Source: Chlamydiia bacterium (GTDB taxonomy: Bacteria > Chlamydiota > Chlamydiia > Chlamydiales > FEN-1388). From it: a stretch of 6,638 nucleotides of DNA. The stretch spans positions 1 to 6,638 of the forward strand of contig PMZB01000198.1 in the NCBI GenBank assembly GCA_003170575.1. Direction: 5' to 3'. Position numbers and translations under genes: made by a program. Each line of letters opens with the position of its first letter. The stretch's first letter is position 1. Shown here piece after piece: positions 1-6,298 of this stretch. The notes below the pieces were generated by a model. The model had not been told where the DNA came from. It ran no database searches and saw only the letters and a program-made list of their open reading frames with translations.

Positions 1-1989
1 GAAGTACAACAAGGAGTACAACCCGACCATAATGCAGCGATGGATGTAGAAACCGGCTCTGCAGATATGGAAATAGAAGAACTGGAAAAACAAATAAAAC
101 AACTAGCAATCTCTCCTCAATGGCTTGCACCTGGAGAAGTAGAAGGAATAGTTGCCGCAACAATAAGCATCCAAGATCCTCAACTTTGGGCGGAGTATGC
201 AAGTACACTTTTTTTATTCAGAATACTTGACCAAACGCTTACCATAACCACTCGAGACCAACTTTCCCTCACGATAGCTAAACAAGTGGACCGGCTCGTT
301 TCCGAATTGGAAAGCAAAGCTCACGAAAAATTTCCATTTGATACCTGCCTCGCCCAAACTATCCGAATGCAAATACAGGGAAGAATAAAAAGCGTTACGG
401 ATCTACTTACTCAAGTTGATCCTCAAGTCTTTGAAAAATTGAGTGGGAGAATTGAAACTATAAGTGATGCTTTTTCTCTTATTTCATATCCAAAAGGGCT
501 TGAAAAATATGATCAGGGACAGGAATGTAATACTCTCAAACTTATGGCATCTGCTTTAATAGGTCTAGACGTAAAGCCTATATTGCAGAAAATCCTTGAA
601 TCTCCTTTACCCGCCAATATAACCGCGTCACTCATAGGCCTACTTTGGGGACAAGTATTTATTATATCTTTCAGTGGTTATTCGGGGCTTAACAATTTTG
701 ACCTTTCTCAATCTCTACAAGGCTTACCACAAGAATATCTGTCAACTATACAAGAGCCTGCACAATCCATAAAAAATGAACTCCTGAAACAGGAAACAGA
801 GCTTCAAAAGAAACGAAATCTTTTGCTAGAAGAATGTTTTCGAATAGCTCCCTTTATGAGGGGTTGTGAGTTTTTACAAACAAGAAATTTACATTGCTTA
901 ACCCAACTTGTTGTTGCTGCTGCTCACCTCCCATTATTACAGGCTGACGGCATATTATGGGAACCTCTTCTCATACAGTTGCAAAGATTTGTTTCGTATG
1001 GCATCCCTGTTTCACCACAACTGGTTAGCCTTTATGTAGATAACTTACACAAGCTTCGCATCTCACTGAAACAAAGTTTTTCCTTTTCTGATGAAAACAT
1101 ACAAGAGACACTCGTCGAGTTAACCTCCAAGAAGAAAGTAGATCCTTTAATGGCCTTGCTTACTCTTCAATCTGTAAGCAAAAGCGAAAAAGAAAACTTA
1201 AAAAAACTTCTTCAACAAAATCCTTGCCCTCTTATTGACTTTTTGATGCAAGGAGGAAATCTGACTCTGTACAGTAAACTAGAAGAGCAAGGTATATTCA
1301 GCATTCGAAGGTGGTGGGATATTCACTGGAGAAAAGAGACTATCGTCTCACTCAAGTCTTTCTCCCTAAGCGATTGGAAAGCATTATATTCTTTACTTTA
1401 CAAATGCAAGCGTATGGATTTCAATGACCTTGTTCCTCAAGGCAAAGAAGAAAAAGAACTTTTTACAAGATTAAGTAAACTGTCCTCTTTACCATATGAC
1501 ATAAACGTAAAACATATTTATGAATGTCTTCACAATCCCTCTCCTGAAGCTCTGAGGTTAGAAGACTTTATTGCTGTAAAAGACTCCCTGACACCTGGCG
1601 AGCAGTTTACTCTAGCTTCTGCTGTTCCTTCATTACAATACACCAACATCCTTTTGGGTCTGGCGGTACAAGCGGGAGTTATAAGAGATGCGTCTTTGTA
1701 TCCCACTTTAAGCGTCCCAACAGAACCTCTTATTCGCGCTTTTTCATCACTGACTTTTGCGCAAAGCAAGAGCTGGCTCGAGGCATATATTCCTACCACA
1801 ACAATCCGCCTAATAGACACTCTGTCTCAGGAGCAAAAATATGAAATTCTTAGATGCTTTTCGCTGCCTGGGGCACGTTTGGAAACGCAAACGCAGGATG
1901 GGTTAAAATTGCCATCGCAAGGGTGGCTAGATCTTTTCGGTGTCTCTCTAGAGCAAGCAAAAGCAATTTGCGCTCCTCCTCTATCTTGA
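1..1989 (+). CDS. Large helical protein, OTU-less paralogue of the downstream gene (5' end outside window)
   Basis: Function not recognised. The frame is open from nt 1 to the TGA at 1987-1989; the first in-window Met is at nt 40 (residue 1 here, 649 residues to the stop). I do not take nt 40 as the true start. The 13 codons before it have no suitably spaced ribosome binding site, and QPDHNAAMDVE across it aligns without gaps to QPETTTEMEVE inside the downstream protein. The missing N-terminus is therefore probably a further 100 or so residues. Residues about 46-646 are homologous to residues about 151-742 of the next gene; in residues 401-446, 28 of 46 positions are identical. The sequence looks almost wholly alpha-helical, with a likely coiled coil near residues 240-266 and no obvious signal peptide or membrane segment in the part seen. 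It ends in AICAPPLS, exactly where its paralogue runs on into a further 640 residues with a protease domain. Possible roles are a host-partner-binding effector or a decoy of its neighbour; this is inference. Confidence 0.85.
   Translation, partial: EVQQGVQPDHNAAMDVETGSADMEIEELEKQIKQLAISPQWLAPGEVEGIVAATISIQDPQLWAEYASTLFLFRILDQTLTITTRDQLSLTIAKQVDRLVSELESKAHEKFPFDTCLAQTIRMQIQGRIKSVTDLLTQVDPQVFEKLSGRIETISDAFSLISYPKGLEKYDQGQECNTLKLMASALIGLDVKPILQKILESPLPANITASLIGLLWGQVFIISFSGYSGLNNFDLSQSLQGLPQEYLSTIQEPAQSIKNELLKQETELQKKRNLLLEECFRIAPFMRGCEFLQTRNLHCLTQLVVAAAHLPLLQADGILWEPLLIQLQRFVSYGIPVSPQLVSLYVDNLHKLRISLKQSFSFSDENIQETLVELTSKKKVDPLMALLTLQSVSKSEKENLKKLLQQNPCPLIDFLMQGGNLTLYSKLEEQGIFSIRRWWDIHWRKETIVSLKSFSLSDWKALYSLLYKCKRMDFNDLVPQGKEEKELFTRLSKLSSLPYDINVKHIYECLHNPSPEALRLEDFIAVKDSLTPGEQFTLASAVPSLQYTNILLGLAVQAGVIRDASLYPTLSVPTEPLIRAFSSLTFAQSKSWLEAYIPTTTIRLIDTLSQEQKYEILRCFSLPGARLETQTQDGLKLPSQGWLDLFGVSLEQAKAICAPPLS
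175..1977 (+). repeat. Paralogous helical module, copy A
   Basis: First copy of a roughly 600-residue module duplicated in tandem; the partner copy is at 2515-4290. Landmarks shared by both copies include DQLS followed by QVD, SQVDP or TQVDP, FPKG or YPKG, LTL, GIF, KETI, LKSFS, SDW, FNDLVPQ, FTRLSK, KSWLE, QKYEILR, GWLDLFGVS and ICAP. DNA identity is patchy: the longest near-match I saw is 23 bases with one mismatch around FNDLVPQ. This is an old duplication under protein-level constraint, not a recent one. Confidence 0.85.
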
Positions 1990-2006
1990 TTCCGAAATAA
2001 AGAAGC

Positions 2007-2035
2007 TTGACCTTAAAAAAAAAATTCTTTATATT
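2007..2035 (+). promoter_or_regulatory. Sigma70-type promoter of the OTU-domain gene with A10 spacer tract
   Basis: TTGACC (2007-2012, 5 of 6 to the -35 consensus) and TATATT (2030-2035, 5 of 6 to the -10 consensus) are separated by exactly 17 bp. The spacer contains ten consecutive A's (2015-2024). Transcription should begin near 2041-2043. The downstream gene can therefore be transcribed independently of its upstream paralogue, although I see no convincing terminator between them and read-through is possible. Confidence 0.65.
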
Positions 2036-2053
2036 GTGAAAAAATGCGAGCTC

Positions 2054-2058
2054 AAGGG
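2054..2058 (+). promoter_or_regulatory. Ribosome binding site that decides the start of the OTU-domain gene
   Basis: AAGGG lies 6 nt before the ATG at 2065. The alternative in-frame ATG at 2044 is preceded only by an A/T-rich stretch with no Shine-Dalgarno match, and it would sit at the predicted transcription start. The 2065 start gives a leader of about 22 nt. Confidence 0.6.
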
Positions 2059-2064
2059 TTTTGT

Positions 2065-5000
2065 ATGGGTTTAGATTCTTTTTCTGTGCAGTTTCATTCC
2101 TTTTTTGAATCTCAATCGATAGAAGAAAGTCCTTCTTTAGAAAAAGCTATTAAGCAGGCTGAGGAGATAATTGCGAAGAGCAATGCGGAACAAATGGTTT
2201 CTCGGCAATCCATTCAGGCGATGGGGAAGGTTTCTGCATGTTTCAAAAACTTTCCAGAGATTCGAAAAGGCATTCAAGACATCATCAGAAGTGAGATAAA
2301 GAAAATAGAAGACTTAGGGGGGCAGGTCTTGCTCAAAAAGCGTCCTGCTGAAGAAGCTGCCCCAGAAGAGCCAACAGCAAAGAAAAGGAAACAAGAACAG
2401 CCTGAAACTACTACAGAGATGGAAGTAGAAGAGGCTGAAGAGGAAGCAGTCTCCCGCAAACGAGTGAGAGAAGGGGAAATAGAAGGCGCACCTTCTGCAA
2501 AAATAGCTATAGAGGATCCTTGGGTTGAGTATAAAAGCACGAATTTACTGATCAAAGTATTTAACCAAAAGATTACATTCGACTCTCCAGACCAACTTTC
2601 CAGGGTTATTTCTGAACAAGTAGATCAAGTGCTTTCTGAATTTGAAACTGAGGCCAAAGATAACCCAGAAATACGTCCGAAGCAGATAGCTGCAGTCAAA
2701 AAACTGGTGCAGGAAAGAATAAAAAGTGACATGGATCGCCTGTCTCAAGTTGATCCTGCCCTTGTTGGAAAATTGGGGAAGGAAATAAAAACCATAGCTA
2801 ATGCATTTTCTTTCATCACATTCCCTAAAGGCTTTGAGCAATATGATGAGGAACTTCGCTTCGGCTGTATCGGATTTATCAAAGAATTTAATTCAGAAGT
2901 CATAGATATAAACTCTCTTTTTCAGAAATTATCCGAGTTTCCTGCAGAAATTCGAGCGGATCTATTAGAGCAATTTTGCCACATCCTGGGTCTTACTTCC
3001 ATAAAGAAGGAGGAAGGATTCGTTCTAGGAAGAGAAGAGCAGCGTGAGAAACTAACGAAAGCAAAAGCACACGAGCCAGCTATTGTCAAATTTGAAAAAG
3101 AACTCCGAGACAAAAAAATCGAGTTTGAAAAAGAACGCGGTCTTGTACTAAAAGATCTTTTTCGAACAGCTCCATTTCTGGCTGATTCTGAGTGGTGGAA
3201 AAAAGCAAATTTAAATTGCTTGAAACTGCTGCTTACTGAAATGAGAGCGGGCAAGCTTTCATTTTTACCAACTGAACCAAGAGTTTGGACGCTTCTTCTT
3301 AATCAGTTAAACCAAACTAACACTCTTCATATTCCTCACCCATCAAAAATGCTTGATCTTTTGGCACAAGATCTAAACACCTTCCTTCACGAATTGAAAG
3401 AAAAATGGAATCTTTCTGAGGAAACGGCGGCCATACTAGGATTAGATCTTTTCGAAAATAATTTTGATCTTCAACATGCCTTACACGTCCTCCCCTCGAC
3501 AACCAAAGAGGACCAAGAATATTTACAAGAACTTCTTCAAGAACATCCCGTTCCTATCATCAAGTTTTTGATGGAAGGAGGATCCCTAACTCTGTTCCGT
3601 GATCTAAAAACTCATGGTATATTTTGGAAACCTCCCTGGTATGATATTCAATGGACAAAAGAAACTATTGCACAGCTCAAGTCTTTCTCTGAAAGCGATT
3701 GGGAAACTCTTAAATTACTCTGTAAAAAATTCGATGATATCAATTTCAATGATCTTGTTCCTCAAGATCAAATCACAAAAGACTTTTTTACAAGGTTAAG
3801 CAAAGTCGCGCGTTGGGTATCTTTTACTTCTGTGCAACAAGTAGTAGAATGCCTCCACAAACCTCAGCTTGTGCCTGGAGATCTTTATTCATATGATTAT
3901 AGCACTCTAAAAGATGCTCTTACACCCCTTCAACGGTACACTCTAGCATCTGCTGTTAGTGAGCTACAAGATACCCCAATTTTTTGGTATCTAGCCGAAG
4001 ATGTAGGAAGCGAGTTTTTCTTTGATAAAATTTCTTCTAGTTTCCTTTCAACTGTTCCAACAGGACCACTTATTCGCGCCCTTGCCTCCAAGCCCTTTCC
4101 TCAAATCAAGAGCTGGCTAGAGGAGTATATTTCCCCCCAATTAGAAATTCAGCGCATGCACACTCTGACTCCAGACCAAAAATATGAAATCCTTCGAGCA
4201 TTTCCTCGATATGGATCCCCTTTACCAACACAGGGGTGGTTAGATCTATTTGGAGTATCACAAGAGCAAGCACAAGTTATTTGTGCTCCAGGTCCTGATT
4301 GGCAGGGCAATCCCAACCTTGAATACCAACAAAGGAAGTTATCTAAACTTGACCCACAGGATCCAGATGATTTACTCATCAATTGTTTAGGGGACACGGT
4401 AAAGATTCTTATGGACCTCTCTAAAACACATAGTATCTGTGGTGAAGCAAAGGTCATGACTTGGGGACCTTGTTCTGAGCTTTCTTTATGTTCTGATCGA
4501 AATAGCGTTCCTTTAGTTATTAGACATAAACCAGAGGGAGAGGCCCATACCATATATTCTCAAGGCGTGACGAGTGATTTTGATTTTCCCGTTGCAGCAG
4601 TGAGGATTTTAAGAAAATATATCGAATTAAAAGGAGAACCTATTGGCAAGGATACTGAGCTAAATTTTGAGATAGTCCGTATTGCGATTCATCTTAGAGA
4701 AATACACCCCTCAGTATTCTTCGAGAAAAAAGAACGAGACAAACCTTTCCCTCCGCAAGAATGCGATCCGGCAACACTGCCGGAGCAAATTTCAGAGATT
4801 CATAGCACGTTGTATAACATGCATAAGGAATCCAAAACAGTTCTCGAACTCCTTAAAGGCTCCTATCATGACTTTGTTAAGGCGGCGGAAGCGAAAAAGC
4901 TATTAAAAGGAAGTCATTACAACAGAGACCATTCAGGCCATAGAACCGTTTTTTCCTTGATCACCCTTTTTCTCATGACTCGTTTAGCTGACAGCTCACC

Positions 5001-6210
5001 TGAGGGTACGCTCACAGAGATTTTTCTTTCTGACTTTATTCATCTCAAACTTAAATCGCTCGCCCGGGAAGAGTATGAAGTGAAACTTGAGGACAACCCA
5101 TGTGTTTGGGATGAGGATAAAGAAGCGCAAGCAAGAAAATTTGAAGAGTTTCAACATTCAATTGCGTGGCACACATTATCTGCGCTGACTCCGGATCCAT
5201 CCTTCCCTCCATCTAAGTTCTTGAAATTGATGAAAGAGCTGCAAAAACTTTCCCAACAACAATTTTACTCGATTATTGCTTCGGCGCTGGAGCTTGTGAC
5301 GAACAGCGAAGACACATTTGACCCAGTGAGTGATATTTTCGATAAATGGCAGAAGTCGTGGCCGGAAGGCATTACTTTGTCCGGAGATGCTAAAAGTATT
5401 CTTTTTAAGCTCGTAAATAATTACATAACTTTGGTTGATAAATATTCCGCTCAACTGGAGCCGAACGCAAAAATTCTCTTCGATCCTCTCGGCGTGGACA
5501 CCTATGGGCCAAAATCTGCTGTACCACCCTTTGTGCGTGGAGAAGGAAATTATGCAAGCGCTTTAGGCACTGAATTTACCTTCCACAACCCAGTCCTTCA
5601 CGAGGGAAACTGCGGTGTGAATGCTCTCCAATCTGCTCTGAATGGCCCTGGCGCCTACACGGGGGAGGGCGAAAAAAGTAAGGCCGAAGTTCAAACGGAC
5701 CAATTCCGGAAGAAAGCTGTAGACTTTGTTACAGCTAATCGTGCTTTCTTAAGTGGAATTTACGGTCCAGGCCCAGTTGAGGAGTTTATCGTCAAATACA
5801 ACGATCCAACACAGGCTGAATGGACAAGCCCCCTTGTATGGCACTGTAAAGCAAGGTTTGACGCCTCTGCTTTCAGGGCAGAGATTGTCAACTATGCGAC
5901 TATCCCTATCCATAAGCTCGAGCTGAGTCAAAAGTATGGGGATGAGTATGTGGATAGCTTTATTCGTACTTACAATAATCAAACCCAATCTGAATATAGC
6001 GACCCTATCGTGTGGGAATGTGCCGCAAATGTATATGGCCACACAATCAACCTCTATAGCCGAGCTGAAGCTACTTCTTTCGAACTTGATGCACAAGACA
6101 AGGTAAAACCGTCTGGAGTATTTTCCCCTCAAGGCAAAGAGCCTCTTCTTCCACCTCTAAACATCATGCTCTTTGGCCCACACTACGTCTGCCTTATTCC
6201 GAAGGACTAA
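2065..6210 (+). CDS. Giant putative effector with NLS-like linker, helical module and C-terminal OTU deubiquitinase-like domain
   Basis: 1381 residues from the ATG at 2065 (1388 if the less likely ATG at 2044 is used). Order of parts: residues 1-88, a helical N-terminal region beginning MGLDSFSVQF; about 90-143, a highly charged low-complexity linker with a bipartite basic motif and an acidic stretch; about 151-742, a helical module paralogous to the upstream gene, with a probable coiled coil at 323-363; about 743-1163, a region I do not recognise, with a His-rich patch at 951-959; about 1169-1381, an OTU-like cysteine protease domain. In that domain HEGNCGVNAL supplies the nucleophile Cys1183, FRKKAVDFV matches the following OTU helix, WECAANVYG resembles the OTU segment after the conserved Trp, and GPHY near the end supplies His1373. 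OTU proteases cleave ubiquitin or ubiquitin-like chains, so the product is plausibly a host-directed deubiquitinase. Secretion is not demonstrated; there is no obvious Sec signal, as expected for type III or IV effectors. Activity and nuclear targeting are inference. Confidence 0.9.
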   Translation: MGLDSFSVQFHSFFESQSIEESPSLEKAIKQAEEIIAKSNAEQMVSRQSIQAMGKVSACFKNFPEIRKGIQDIIRSEIKKIEDLGGQVLLKKRPAEEAAPEEPTAKKRKQEQPETTTEMEVEEAEEEAVSRKRVREGEIEGAPSAKIAIEDPWVEYKSTNLLIKVFNQKITFDSPDQLSRVISEQVDQVLSEFETEAKDNPEIRPKQIAAVKKLVQERIKSDMDRLSQVDPALVGKLGKEIKTIANAFSFITFPKGFEQYDEELRFGCIGFIKEFNSEVIDINSLFQKLSEFPAEIRADLLEQFCHILGLTSIKKEEGFVLGREEQREKLTKAKAHEPAIVKFEKELRDKKIEFEKERGLVLKDLFRTAPFLADSEWWKKANLNCLKLLLTEMRAGKLSFLPTEPRVWTLLLNQLNQTNTLHIPHPSKMLDLLAQDLNTFLHELKEKWNLSEETAAILGLDLFENNFDLQHALHVLPSTTKEDQEYLQELLQEHPVPIIKFLMEGGSLTLFRDLKTHGIFWKPPWYDIQWTKETIAQLKSFSESDWETLKLLCKKFDDINFNDLVPQDQITKDFFTRLSKVARWVSFTSVQQVVECLHKPQLVPGDLYSYDYSTLKDALTPLQRYTLASAVSELQDTPIFWYLAEDVGSEFFFDKISSSFLSTVPTGPLIRALASKPFPQIKSWLEEYISPQLEIQRMHTLTPDQKYEILRAFPRYGSPLPTQGWLDLFGVSQEQAQVICAPGPDWQGNPNLEYQQRKLSKLDPQDPDDLLINCLGDTVKILMDLSKTHSICGEAKVMTWGPCSELSLCSDRNSVPLVIRHKPEGEAHTIYSQGVTSDFDFPVAAVRILRKYIELKGEPIGKDTELNFEIVRIAIHLREIHPSVFFEKKERDKPFPPQECDPATLPEQISEIHSTLYNMHKESKTVLELLKGSYHDFVKAAEAKKLLKGSHYNRDHSGHRTVFSLITLFLMTRLADSSPEGTLTEIFLSDFIHLKLKSLAREEYEVKLEDNPCVWDEDKEAQARKFEEFQHSIAWHTLSALTPDPSFPPSKFLKLMKELQKLSQQQFYSIIASALELVTNSEDTFDPVSDIFDKWQKSWPEGITLSGDAKSILFKLVNNYITLVDKYSAQLEPNAKILFDPLGVDTYGPKSAVPPFVRGEGNYASALGTEFTFHNPVLHEGNCGVNALQSALNGPGAYTGEGEKSKAEVQTDQFRKKAVDFVTANRAFLSGIYGPGPVEEFIVKYNDPTQAEWTSPLVWHCKARFDASAFRAEIVNYATIPIHKLELSQKYGDEYVDSFIRTYNNQTQSEYSDPIVWECAANVYGHTINLYSRAEATSFELDAQDKVKPSGVFSPQGKEPLLPPLNIMLFGPHYVCLIPKD
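2335..2391 (+). other. Bipartite nuclear-localisation-like motif in the charged linker
   Basis: Residues 91-109 of the OTU-domain protein read KKR, twelve residues beginning PAEEAAPEEP, then KKRK. This fits the classical bipartite pattern of two basic clusters separated by 10-12 residues and shares the KRPA opening of the nucleoplasmin signal. A further basic cluster, RKRVR, follows at residues 131-135. The intervening residues are acidic rather than neutral, which may weaken import. Seen in sequence; nuclear import is inference. Confidence 0.55.
2515..4290 (+). repeat. Paralogous helical module, copy B
   Basis: Second copy of the module at 175-1977. It is slightly shorter, with several small gaps between the copies, mainly in the middle third around the predicted coiled coil. 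Unlike copy A it is followed in frame by the unrecognised central region and the OTU domain. Confidence 0.85.
5749..5853 (+). repeat. Internal OTU-domain repeat, copy 1
   Basis: Encodes residues 1229-1263, from LSGIYG to WHCKA. It aligns without gaps to residues 1287-1321, with 17 of 35 positions identical, at an offset of 58 residues. Shared residues include LS, YG, V, FI, YN, TQ, E, P, VW, C and A. Confidence 0.75.
5923..6027 (+). repeat. Internal OTU-domain repeat, copy 2
   Basis: Encodes residues 1287-1321, from LSQKYG to WECAA. This copy flows into VYGHTINLYS, which looks like the OTU strand before the catalytic His segment, so it is probably the copy in the canonical structural position. 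The first copy would then be the added one, although it also follows the conserved OTU helix FRKKAVDFV directly. Confidence 0.75.
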
Positions 6211-6244
6211 TCTTTGCAAAAGGCTCTTTGCAAAAGCTCTTGCG
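6211..6244 (+). repeat. Short tandem repeat directly after the OTU gene stop
   Basis: TCTTTGCAAAAGGC (6211-6224) is followed by TCTTTGCAAAAGC (6225-6237) and a partial third unit, TCTTGCG (6238-6244). Copies 1 and 2 can fold into a hairpin: TTTGC (6213-6217) with GCAAA (6230-6234), then AAAG (6219-6222) with CTTT (6226-6229), with one bulged A and a 3-nt loop. No T-run follows, so a rho-independent terminator is doubtful. Each unit carries the 8-bp palindrome TTTGCAAA. Confidence 0.6.
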
Positions 6245-6257
6245 ATTAATCAGAAAA

Positions 6258-6279
6258 TCTGTTACTTTAAAGTTACAGA
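6258..6279 (+). promoter_or_regulatory. 22-bp palindrome, candidate operator of the toxin-antitoxin genes
   Basis: The half-sites TCTGTTACTTT and AAAGTTACAGA are perfect inverted repeats except for one symmetric T/T mismatch, with no spacer. It ends 19 nt before the toxin start, where autoregulated HigBA- or RelBE-type operons usually carry their operator. A weak promoter could overlap it: TTGCGA at 6240-6245, then 17 bp, then TACTTT at 6263-6268. There is no loop and little GC, so it is not a terminator. Confidence 0.5.
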
Positions 6280-6284
6280 CGATG

Positions 6285-6290
6285 GGTGAG
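6285..6290 (+). promoter_or_regulatory. Ribosome binding site of the toxin gene
   Basis: GGTGAG lies 8 nt before the ATG at 6299 and supports that start. Confidence 0.5.
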
Positions 6291-6298
6291 TTAGGTTC

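Larger units (their letters stand above)
5548..6207 (+). other. OTU-like cysteine protease domain
   Basis: Protein residues about 1162-1381. The order Cys early and His late fits clan CA OTU proteases and not the His-first YopJ/ULP clan. The Cys box EGNCGVNAL has Glu in place of the usual Asp three residues before the nucleophile. The His box is HY, as in OTUs, followed by VCLI, so the Asp or Asn two residues after the His in many OTUs is absent. The acidic or polar third member of a triad, if there is one, is not obvious to me. Confidence 0.7.

Noticed and set aside
32..49. Short ORF from ATG at nt 32 preceded by AAGGAG at 11-16
   Set aside because: It stops after five codons and lies inside the open frame of the larger gene; the AAGGAG also lies too far from the ATG at 40 (23 nt) to serve it.
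1530..1820. Minus-strand ORF of 96 codons
   Set aside because: Antisense to the conserved end of the first gene's module; the plus-strand reading is preserved between the paralogues.
1999..2030. Possible terminator after the first gene: AAAGAA (1999-2004) pairing with TTCTTT (2025-2030)
   Set aside because: The stem is six weak base pairs with a 20-nt loop, has no GC core and overlaps the promoter; not credible as a terminator.
2274..2555. Minus-strand ORF rich in Ser and Ala
   Set aside because: It is the complement of the Glu/Lys-rich linker; its low-complexity composition is a by-product of that bias.
2922..3254. Minus-strand ORF of 110 codons
   Set aside because: Antisense to the conserved helical module, with no independent support.
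4149..4553. Minus-strand ORF of 134 codons
   Set aside because: It lies wholly opposite the strongly supported OTU gene, has no ribosome binding site or family resemblance, and reads like a reverse shadow.
4682..4906. Plus-strand ORF of 74 codons in another frame within the OTU gene
   Set aside because: An out-of-frame shadow with no ribosome binding site, inside an uninterrupted long coding frame.
4942..4989. Possible membrane segment TVFSLITLFLM in the OTU-domain protein
   Set aside because: The hydrophobic run is only about 11-14 residues and is flanked by charged residues, more like a buried helix than a transmembrane span.
5749..6132. Minus-strand ORF of 127 codons
   Set aside because: It is antisense to the OTU domain, whose protein-level repeat and catalytic motifs show that the plus frame is the coding one.
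5569..6207. YopJ- or ULP-type (clan CE) protease instead of OTU
   Set aside because: Those families have His before Cys; here the Cys comes first and the His is near the C-terminus, with OTU-like sequence between.
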